Origin: Acidimicrobiia bacterium | GTDB taxonomy: Bacteria; Actinomycetota; Acidimicrobiia; Spongiisociales; ZC4RG35 | Direction of reading: 5' to 3' | DNA: 33,933 nt | NCBI GenBank assembly: GCA_029240695.1 | Contig: JARDZU010000005.1 | Location: forward strand, 1 to 33,933 | In this document: positions 27,088-33,933 of the stretch, piece by piece | Numbering within the stretch: the stretch's first letter is position 1 | Layout: the number at the start of each line of letters is the position of its first letter | Notes under the pieces: model-generated | What the model was told of the DNA's origin: nothing | The model's database searches: none | The model's input: the letters and a program-made list of their open reading frames with translations, nothing else | Made by a program: the position numbers and the translations under genes

Positions 27088-27576
27088 ATGACCAGTAAGA
27101 ACGATTTCACCGAAGAAGAGTGGGTCAAGCTCTACCGGGCCCCGTTGATCGCCGGCATGGGAGTTTCGCTGGCCGACATAGGTGGCCCGATCGAGATGTC
27201 GAAGGAGTCAATGGCGGCGATGAAGTCGGCCGTGACCCCCACGGACGAGCAAGGTTTGGTCGTCGATCTGTCCGCCGGCCTGAAGGTAGCTCTGGAGGAG
27301 AAGCAGAATCCCATGTCGGATCTCAAACCTGAGTCTGGCGCCGACCCTCGTGCGCTGATCCTGGACGAGCTCCGGGAAGCGAACCGAATAGTCACCCAGA
27401 AGGCGACGGCGGAGGAGGCGACCGGGTATCGAGCTTGGGTCCTCCAATCCGCCAAGAACGCCGCCGAAGCCGCAAAGGAAGGCGGGTTCTTCGGGATCGG
27501 GGCCGAGCAGGTGAGTGAAGGGGAAAGGCAGATCCTCGTCAAGCTCGAAGAGATCCTGGGAGACGCTCCCGTCTGA
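27088..27576 (+). CDS. Hypothetical protein
   Basis: 162 aa ORF, RBS GAAAGGGG upstream of ATG, codon-like composition; no family recognised. Confidence 0.65.
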   Translation: MTSKNDFTEEEWVKLYRAPLIAGMGVSLADIGGPIEMSKESMAAMKSAVTPTDEQGLVVDLSAGLKVALEEKQNPMSDLKPESGADPRALILDELREANRIVTQKATAEEATGYRAWVLQSAKNAAEAAKEGGFFGIGAEQVSEGERQILVKLEEILGDAPV

Positions 27577-27623
27577 TCGACAATTCGGGGCCGCTGGCCC
27601 AGCCCCCGGGATACAGTCGCCCG

Positions 27624-28700
27624 ATGGACCCAAACGAAGCCGAGATCGATCGGATTCGTCGCGCCTGCACCCGATGGCTGGCCTGGCATGGCGATCGAAC
27701 AGCCGCCGGGTTGCTCTCGGAGCTACCCACCGACATCACCCCCGATCGCTACGGGGACGGCGGCGTTGTCGAGGAACTCGAGACCTACCTCGCCGATCTC
27801 CTCGGGATGCCGGCTGCCGCCTTCTTCGTGAGCGGGACCATGGCACAGCAGATCGCCTTGCGCATACATGCCGACAGACGGAATCACCGGACGATCGCAT
27901 TTCATCCCACCAGTCACGTGGAAATGCACGAGGGAGGCGCTTTCGAGCGGCTCCATCACCTCGTCGGGAGGCCGGTTGGTGATCCCTACGGTCCCCTCAC
28001 TCTCGAGAGCTTGGAGGAGGTAGCCGAACCCCTGGGCGCCCTGCTGCTCGAGTTGCCCCAGCGGGAAATCGGGGGGCAGCTCCCGGATTGGGAAGATCTG
28101 CTCGCCCAGACTGCTTGGGCTCGCGATCGAGGAGCGGCGATTCATCTCGACGGCGCCCGTCTCTGGCAGTGCCCACCCGCCTACGACCGACCGCTTGAAG
28201 AGATCGCCGGGCTGTTCGATAGCGTCTATGTCTCGTTCTACAAAGATCTGGGGGCGCTCGCCGGGTCGGGCTTGGTCGGCCCCGAGGACTTCATTGCAGA
28301 GGCCCGGGAATGGCGTCTCCGCCACGGCGGGACCCTTTTCGCCATGTGGCCATACGCCGCCTCGGCTCTGGCCTCGGTTCGATCCCGCCTCCCACGAATG
28401 AAGAGTTATCGGGATCACGGCCTGGCCATTGCTGGTGCCCTGCGTGACCTCGATCGGGTGCGGGTGGTTCCAGATCCACCTCATACGTCGATGTTCCATC
28501 TTCATCTGGGTATCTCGTCGGAAGTGTTCAAGGCCAATGCGCTGCGGATCGCGGAGGAGGAAGGGATCTGGACCTGGAAGACGACTTTCCCGGGGACCCA
28601 TCCCGATTGGCAGATCATCGAGCTCACGGTTGGTGATTCGACGCTCGACTTCGAACCGGGCGAGGTTGGCGACTTGATCACTCGGCTGGTCGCCGACTGA
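27624..28700 (+). CDS. Threonine aldolase-like PLP-dependent enzyme (beta-eliminating lyase family)
   Basis: IHLDGARLWQ and YVSFYKDLGALAGSGL (probable PLP lysine), YGDGGVVEELETYLADLLG. Confidence 0.9.
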   Translation: MDPNEAEIDRIRRACTRWLAWHGDRTAAGLLSELPTDITPDRYGDGGVVEELETYLADLLGMPAAAFFVSGTMAQQIALRIHADRRNHRTIAFHPTSHVEMHEGGAFERLHHLVGRPVGDPYGPLTLESLEEVAEPLGALLLELPQREIGGQLPDWEDLLAQTAWARDRGAAIHLDGARLWQCPPAYDRPLEEIAGLFDSVYVSFYKDLGALAGSGLVGPEDFIAEAREWRLRHGGTLFAMWPYAASALASVRSRLPRMKSYRDHGLAIAGALRDLDRVRVVPDPPHTSMFHLHLGISSEVFKANALRIAEEEGIWTWKTTFPGTHPDWQIIELTVGDSTLDFEPGEVGDLITRLVAD

Positions 28701-28714
28701 TCGTCAGAACATGA

Positions 28715-28764
28715 TTGACGGTTTCCCACTGAGCTGGCATACTGAACCAAATGGTTCAGTATGC
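28715..28764 (+). promoter_or_regulatory. Promoter (TTGACG-17-CATACT) with perfect 13-bp-arm palindrome spanning the ArsR start codon
   Basis: GCATACTGAACCA-AA-TGGTTCAGTATGC at 28737-28764; ATG at 28751. Confidence 0.8.
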
Positions 28765-29086
28765 GACACTCGATCGAACCCTGGGAGCCATCTCTGACCC
28801 GACCAGACGTCAGATCCTGGACCGGCTCGGTCGTGGACCGGCCTCGATCACCGAGCTGGCCCGACCGTTGGCCATGTCGTTGACCGGTCTCAAGAAACAC
28901 GTCCGGATCCTCGAGGAGGCAGAGCTGGTGGTCACCGAGAAGGTGGGGCGGACCCGGAGTTGTCGCCTCGGCCCATCCCGCTTGGACGACGCGTTCGACT
29001 GGATCGAGTTCTACCGGAAGCAGTGGGACCGCCGACTCGACGGGCTCGAGGCCTATTTCGAAGAAAGGAAAGGAGAAGAACGATGA
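28751..29086 (+). CDS. ArsR-family HTH transcriptional regulator
   Basis: LGAISDPTRRQILDRLGRGPASITELARPLAMSLTGLKKHVRILEEAELVVTEKVGRTRSCRLGP. Confidence 0.95.
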   Translation: MVQYATLDRTLGAISDPTRRQILDRLGRGPASITELARPLAMSLTGLKKHVRILEEAELVVTEKVGRTRSCRLGPSRLDDAFDWIEFYRKQWDRRLDGLEAYFEERKGEER

Positions 29087-29538
29087 GCTACGAGCTCAGA
29101 GTGGAGAGGTTGATCGACGCCACCCCGGAGGAGGTGTTCGACGCATACACCGATCCCGAAGCGATGAAGGTCTGGTTCACCATCCTCAACGAGGAGGCGA
29201 TGATCGTCGAGAACGAGATCGACCTCCGGGTGGGCGGCACCTGGGTGAGCGCCTGGGGGTTCTCCCCGGAGGAGATGTTTAGTGAGACTCAGACCTTCGA
29301 GGTCGTTGATCGGCCGCATCGGCTCGTCAGCAAGTCGAGCGGGAGGTCACCGGACGGCAGCAGCATGGATGACACAACCGTAGAGATCACCTTCGAGGAA
29401 GAAGGAGGGAAGACGCTGATGAAAGTGATTCACTCCGGACTCCCTGACGAGGCGAATAGGGACTTCTTCGCCAACGTGGCCTGGCAAGGATTCTTCGACC
29501 GCCTCCAGGCCTACTTCGCGGCGAGGGTCGGCGGCTGA
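29083..29538 (+). CDS. SRPBCC/AHSA1-family protein
   Basis: RLIDATPEEVFDAYTDPEAMKVWFT; ATGA overlap with ArsR gene. Confidence 0.93.
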   Translation: MSYELRVERLIDATPEEVFDAYTDPEAMKVWFTILNEEAMIVENEIDLRVGGTWVSAWGFSPEEMFSETQTFEVVDRPHRLVSKSSGRSPDGSSMDDTTVEITFEEEGGKTLMKVIHSGLPDEANRDFFANVAWQGFFDRLQAYFAARVGG

Positions 29539-29584
29539 ACCGGGCCTGATCGGTGGAGTCGCCTCACCTAGGGTCGGCGCCACC

Positions 29585-30586
29585 GTGGAAATCGCCATCG
29601 TCGGGACCGGAAAGGTCGCCGAGCGCAATTACATACCGGGTCTCCTCCGTCACGACGATGTCTCTTTGACTCTCTACTCGAGGACGAGGGAGCGTGTCGA
29701 TGCCCTGGGTGAGCGATTCGGGGTGCCTGTGGTCGGCTCTCTCGACGAACTGCTCGGGCGAGAGCCGGAGGCGGTGTTCGTCCTCACCGGTGAGCACGAG
29801 CGTCTGGAGGTGACCCGCGCCCTTCTACCTTTTGGGCCCAAGCGGTTGTTCCTGGAGAAGCCCTTGATGGCCCGCGGCGGCCAGGCCAATGTCGTGGAAC
29901 AGGACTTCTGGGATGGCAAAGCCCTCCTCGAGGAGGCCAACACGGCAGGGGCAGAGGTGGCGATGGTGTTCAACTACCGGTTCTTCGACCAGACAGTGCG
30001 GGGCCGGCAGCTCGTCGAAGAACGTGATTTCGGTGCCCCGGTCAGCGTCATGGCGGTTTCCCACTACGCAACCTGGAGCCATTGCATCGATTTGATACTT
30101 CTGTTCGCCGGTCCGCTCCGGCGAATCTCCGCCCAGCAGGGCACTCGAGCGCACGAACATCCCGCCTCGGGGACGGCGCCTGACATCGCTGCCTCCTTTC
30201 TCATCGGTCAGGACGCGACCGGCACTCTCCTCGGAACGAACGGGATCGATTGGGGGTTTCCCCTCTTCGAGTTGATAGTCGCCTTCGAGCGAGGTCGTCT
30301 CCACTTTCGCGGTCTCGATGAGGAGATGGAGGTCCTGGACTCGAACGGCGACGTGCACGAGGTCGTCATGCCGAGCCGGGAAACATCCCGCTGGCACAAG
30401 TACGACGCATCGTTCGAGAAGTCCATCGACGCTTATCTCGACTCGGTCCGGGCAGGCCTCCCGCCGCCGGTTCCGGGCATCGCCGGCCTTCGAGAACTGC
30501 AATTCGAAGCGAGTCTCAAACGATCGATCGCCGAGCAGCGCCCGGTGATCCCTGACGATGATTTCCCGATCGAGCCGGTACGGTGA
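29585..30586 (+). CDS. Gfo/Idh/MocA family oxidoreductase
   Basis: IAIVGTGKVAERNYIPGLLRHDDVSLTLYSR; LFLEKPLM motif; GTG start. Confidence 0.88.
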   Translation: MEIAIVGTGKVAERNYIPGLLRHDDVSLTLYSRTRERVDALGERFGVPVVGSLDELLGREPEAVFVLTGEHERLEVTRALLPFGPKRLFLEKPLMARGGQANVVEQDFWDGKALLEEANTAGAEVAMVFNYRFFDQTVRGRQLVEERDFGAPVSVMAVSHYATWSHCIDLILLFAGPLRRISAQQGTRAHEHPASGTAPDIAASFLIGQDATGTLLGTNGIDWGFPLFELIVAFERGRLHFRGLDEEMEVLDSNGDVHEVVMPSRETSRWHKYDASFEKSIDAYLDSVRAGLPPPVPGIAGLRELQFEASLKRSIAEQRPVIPDDDFPIEPVR

Positions 30587-30596
30587 CCGCCGTCAC

Positions 30597-31550
30597 ATGC
30601 GATACATCGCGATAACCGGCATCGAGCGCCCTGTTTCGGCCATCGGTCTGGGCACAACTTCCAAGATCTTCACGCCGGCCGGAGACGGCGCGGTCGCCGA
30701 GCTGATCGACGCCTACCTCGCCGTCGGCGGGAACTGCATCGACACCGCCCACATCTATGGGTTCGGTGAGAGCGAGAAAGCTCTGGGCCGGTGGCTCGAG
30801 CAATCGGGTCGACGTGACGACATTGCCCTGATCACCAAGGGATGCCACCCACATGTGGACGAGGCCGGGCAATTTGGCCCCCCCCGGGTGAATCCAGATG
30901 CGATTCACGACGACCTGAGTGAGAGCCTTGAGAGGCTCGGGACCGACCACGTCGATTTGTGCCTGCTGCACCGGGACGACGAGACGGTTGCTCCCGGCCC
31001 GCTCCTGGAAGCGCTCAACGAAGAGATCGTGAACGGCCGCATTGCCGCATGCGGCGCCTCGAACTGGACGGTCGAGCGGATCGCTCTGGCCAACGAATAC
31101 GCCGCCGAGCACGGACTCATGGGGTTCGCGGCTTCCTCGCCCGGCCTGAGCCTTCCCCGCCCCGTCGAGATGCAGTTCCCCGGGACGCTGTTTGCCGACG
31201 ACGACACCCGCCGCTGGCATGCCGACACCCAGATGCCGGTGTTCGCCTGGACCTCGCTGGCAGCGGGATTCGCCAGTGGTCGTTTCAGGCCCGATGACAG
31301 GGACGTGGACGAAAGCACCAGGGCGTTTTTCTCAGAGGACAACTTCGAACGGATGCGGAGGGCTGAGGAAGTGGCTGAGATACGGAACGCATCGGCTCTC
31401 CAGGTCGCCCTCGCCTTCGTCCTCGGTCAGGAGTATCCCGTTGTCGCCCTGGTCGGCCCGTCGAAGGTCGAGAACCTCCATAGCGGTCTGGGCGCGCTCG
31501 AAGTCGAATTGACCCCTGACGAGATGCGCTACCTCGACCTGGAGACCTAG
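30597..31550 (+). CDS. Aldo/keto reductase family protein
   Basis: GLGTTSKIF, NCIDTAHIYGFGESEKALGRWL, LGTDHVDLCLLHRDD, CGASNW motifs. Confidence 0.92.
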   Translation: MRYIAITGIERPVSAIGLGTTSKIFTPAGDGAVAELIDAYLAVGGNCIDTAHIYGFGESEKALGRWLEQSGRRDDIALITKGCHPHVDEAGQFGPPRVNPDAIHDDLSESLERLGTDHVDLCLLHRDDETVAPGPLLEALNEEIVNGRIAACGASNWTVERIALANEYAAEHGLMGFAASSPGLSLPRPVEMQFPGTLFADDDTRRWHADTQMPVFAWTSLAAGFASGRFRPDDRDVDESTRAFFSEDNFERMRRAEEVAEIRNASALQVALAFVLGQEYPVVALVGPSKVENLHSGLGALEVELTPDEMRYLDLET

Positions 31551-32554
31551 CGGCGGCGGCCTTCGCGCCTGGTCCCGACCGTGGCCTTCGGCACCGAGGC
31601 GCCGAGCCGATCACGGATCTCGTCGAAACTGGGACGCGCACCGGCCAGGAAGCCATCGACCGCTTCCCGGATGGCGGCCGTGTGGTCCGGAGTCGACCCG
31701 CAACATGCGCCGATGATCCGCCCTCCCGAGCGGAGGGCGAGTTCGACATAGTCGTCCATCCCCTCCGGTCCGATCGGGTAGGTCAGGCCGCCTTCGGTTT
31801 GATACAACGGGATTCCGCAGTTGGCTTTGGTGATGGTCACTGCATCCGGCGCCACCTCGCCGATGGCATGAGCCGCAGCAACGGCGTCTCCGGGGCCGAT
31901 TCCGCAGTTGGCCCCGATCGCGGTGACCTCTGGGTGCCCCAACCACCACCGACCGAAGTCACGGGGATGGATGCCCATCATGGTGTGGCCGGCGGTGTCG
32001 AAGCTCAGGGTGGCCGCGACCGGGAGGCCGGTTCCGGATGCGGCCTCGACCGCGGCGGTGAGCTCCTCGTAGGAGGAGATGGTCTCGATCCAAATCACGT
32101 CCGCCCCGGCGTCGGCCAGCGCTTCGCATTGTTCTATGAACACCTCGACGCCGCGCTGGTGGGAGAGGGTGCCCAGCGGTTCGAAGAGCTCTCCTGTGGG
32201 CCCGACGCTCCCTGCGACCGCCACCGGGCGGTCGGCCAGGTCTGCAGCCCGTCTCGCCACCGAGACACCGGCCCGGTTCAACTCGGCCACACGGTCGCCG
32301 AGCTCGTGGAGGTCGAGACGGAGCCGGTTTCCTCCGAACGTGTTGGTGAGGACGATGTCGGCGCCGGCCTCGATGAACCTGCGATGGACCTTCTCCACGA
32401 GGTCGCTCTCCTCGACGTTGAGCAACTCGGGGCAGCCTCCGCCCTCGAGGCCAAGCGAGAAGAGCGTGGTCCCCATCGCCCCGTCGGCCACGAGATATTG
32501 GTTGTCGGCGAGCAGACTGGTGAACGTCGAGTTTGCGTCGGGTTGGTGGGCCAT
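31547..32554 (-). CDS. Homocysteine S-methyltransferase family protein (betaine-homocysteine methyltransferase-like)
   Basis: DGAMGTTLFSLGLEGGGCPELLN, TNTFGGNR, GANCGIG and GACCGSTPDH zinc-ligand motifs; AGGAGACGGAG RBS before ATG 32554. Confidence 0.9.
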   Translation of the reverse strand: MAHQPDANSTFTSLLADNQYLVADGAMGTTLFSLGLEGGGCPELLNVEESDLVEKVHRRFIEAGADIVLTNTFGGNRLRLDLHELGDRVAELNRAGVSVARRAADLADRPVAVAGSVGPTGELFEPLGTLSHQRGVEVFIEQCEALADAGADVIWIETISSYEELTAAVEAASGTGLPVAATLSFDTAGHTMMGIHPRDFGRWWLGHPEVTAIGANCGIGPGDAVAAAHAIGEVAPDAVTITKANCGIPLYQTEGGLTYPIGPEGMDDYVELALRSGGRIIGACCGSTPDHTAAIREAVDGFLAGARPSFDEIRDRLGASVPKATVGTRREGRRR

Positions 32555-32720
32555 CTCCGTCTCCTGTTGTGAAGGCGGCCCCAAAATGAGGAAACCGCCG
32601 CAGCGAGTGCCGGGCGGTTCTTCCATCCCGACGCTTTAGCCGCATTTCTTGAGCGCCCGCAAGCTGTGGATCAAATCGGCGCTTTCGAGGGAGGATACGC
32701 GTGTTGTCGTCGCCTGACAA

Positions 32721-32748
32721 GGAAGACGGCCCCGAAGGGCCGTCTTCC
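32721..32748 (-). terminator. Perfect 12-bp stem hairpin downstream of substrate-binding protein gene
   Basis: GGAAGACGGCCC-CGAA-GGGCCGTCTTCC. Confidence 0.8.
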
Positions 32749-32769
32749 CGGTACGTAACGGAATCGCGA

Positions 32770-33789
32770 CTACTGGTCCGCCAACCAGGCCGACCAGACG
32801 TCTTCGTTGTCTGCGATCCACTGGGCCGCGACGTCGGCGGCGTCCTCGCCCTCTGTCTCGACCGCCGGCAGCATGCTGAGTTGGTCCTCGGTGGTGATCT
32901 GGAACTTCTCCAGGAACGACTGCACGTTGGGCGCCTTGTCGGCGAGCTGGGCCGAGGCGTACTTGGTGAGGACGTCCTCGGGGTAGTCGCAGTCGATGGC
33001 GGCCGGATCGGCGTAGCAGTCCTCGTTGTACTCGGGGAGAAGGACATTCACGAGGTCGTACTGGGCCACCGCCGCAGTCGGGGTCCACCAGTACATGAGG
33101 ATCGGCTCCTCCGCGGCGACTCTGGCATCGAGCTCGGCGACTGTCGACGCCTCGCTTCCGGAGAAGACGACCTGGAACGGTAGCCCCAGGTTCTCGATGA
33201 TCGCTTCGTCGTACTGGGAGTAAGAGGGATCGGTGCCCAAGAACCGACCATTTTCGCCGGTCTCGGCGGTAGCGAACATCGCCGCCACTTCGGGATCGTC
33301 GTAGCCCTCCCACGTCGCCAACTCTGGGTTTGCGTCGATCACGTACTGCGGCGTGAACCAGCCGATCTTGCCGATCGCCCCGAGCTCGCCGATGTCGACA
33401 ACGCTGCCGTCGTCGATGAAGGCCTGCTCCTCGGCGACCACACCCGAGGGCCACACCTCGAGCACGACATCGAGGGAGCCGTCTGAGAGGCCGGTGAACA
33501 TCGTGTTCTCGTCGATGGCGACGACTTCGGCGTCGTTACCGAGCTCCGCCTCGATCAACTGGGCGGCGATCTCGGCATTGAGCGCCGAGGCCGTCCAGGG
33601 GTTGGCCACGATGTTGATGGTCTCGCCGCCACCAGTTGCCGGGGCGGTGGTGTCTCCACCCTCTTCGGCGGCTTCGGTCGTCGCCGTGCCACCTTCGCCG
33701 GCCGCGGTGGTGGCCGTGCCTCCGTCGTCGGCGCATGCCGCCAACAGCAGTGCCATAACCGATATCAGAATCCAGATTCTCTTTTTCAT
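32770..33789 (-). CDS. Glycine betaine/proline-type ABC transporter substrate-binding lipoprotein
   Basis: Lipobox LLLAACA, low-complexity Thr/Ala/Gly/Glu linker, OpuAC-like domain (INIVANPWTASALNAEIAAQLIEAELG...YWWTPTA). Confidence 0.9.
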   Translation of the reverse strand: MKKRIWILISVMALLLAACADDGGTATTAAGEGGTATTEAAEEGGDTTAPATGGGETINIVANPWTASALNAEIAAQLIEAELGNDAEVVAIDENTMFTGLSDGSLDVVLEVWPSGVVAEEQAFIDDGSVVDIGELGAIGKIGWFTPQYVIDANPELATWEGYDDPEVAAMFATAETGENGRFLGTDPSYSQYDEAIIENLGLPFQVVFSGSEASTVAELDARVAAEEPILMYWWTPTAAVAQYDLVNVLLPEYNEDCYADPAAIDCDYPEDVLTKYASAQLADKAPNVQSFLEKFQITTEDQLSMLPAVETEGEDAADVAAQWIADNEDVWSAWLADQ

Positions 33790-33872
33790 GGTTCTCCTAG
33801 GGCCCGCCAGCCGACGATCGCGGCCGGAAAGGGTCGCTGGTACATTACCGACGTGGCTGTCACGAAGGGGCT

Positions 33873-33933
33873 GTGACCGGCGACGTGTGCCTGTCGGTCG
33901 AGCACATCTGGAAAGTCTTTGGTGCTAAGCCCG
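33873..33933 (+). CDS. Start of ABC transporter ATP-binding protein (probable betaine transporter), truncated by window end
   Basis: GTG start, VTGDVCLSVEHIWKVFGAKP resembles the N-terminus of quaternary-amine ABC ATPases; divergent from the SBP gene. Confidence 0.6.
   Translation, partial: MTGDVCLSVEHIWKVFGAKP

Noticed and set aside
27723-28601. 292-aa minus-strand ORF
   Set aside because: Antisense to the threonine aldolase-like gene, low-quality composition
31682-32572. 296-aa plus-strand ORF
   Set aside because: Antisense to the methyltransferase gene with clear zinc-ligand motifs
31959-33047. 362-aa minus-strand Arg/Thr/Pro/Gly-rich ORF
   Set aside because: Out-of-frame reading of the BHMT-like and SBP genes on the same strand
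33839-33849. GGTA-CAT-TACC inverted repeat upstream of the betaine SBP gene
   Set aside because: Arms only 4 bp; expected by chance, not strong enough to call an operator
1-33933. Search for CRISPR arrays, tRNA/rRNA genes, transposases, integrases and phage genes
   Set aside because: No regularly spaced repeats, recognisable RNA gene signatures or mobile-element proteins seen by eye; tRNAscan/Infernal would be needed to exclude small RNAs

Overview
High-GC, gene-dense bacterial chromosomal segment, actinobacterial in character (possibly Acidimicrobiia-like; taxonomy is inference). I found no rRNA, tRNA, CRISPR or transposase. Left to right: DUF47/PiT phosphate transport; a TetR regulator divergent from two tandem MDR oxidoreductases, with repeated operator-like elements; small conserved and membrane proteins; a K+ channel-like protein; a decayed GAP/LysE-like fragment; an MFS transporter; a tightly overlapped run of response regulator, histidine kinase, S1C protease, MoxR, DUF58 and VWA; a lactone oxidase; a TPR + DUF4331 pair; an SRPBCC protein; a 1533-aa multidomain protein; a secreted HExxH protein divergent from it; an ECF sigma factor with an atypical membrane partner; a threonine aldolase-like enzyme; an ArsR-SRPBCC pair; Gfo/Idh and aldo-keto reductases; a homocysteine methyltransferase family protein; and glycine-betaine ABC transport genes. 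The strongest candidate for an undescribed system is the gene at 20213-24814(-). It encodes a BTAD/SARP-type regulator, a degenerate protein kinase, an nSTAND-type NTPase, one TM helix and a C-terminal extracellular solute-binding-protein domain. It sits divergent from a secreted HExxH protein across a perfect 17-bp palindrome. All family calls come from reading motifs; no searches were run.
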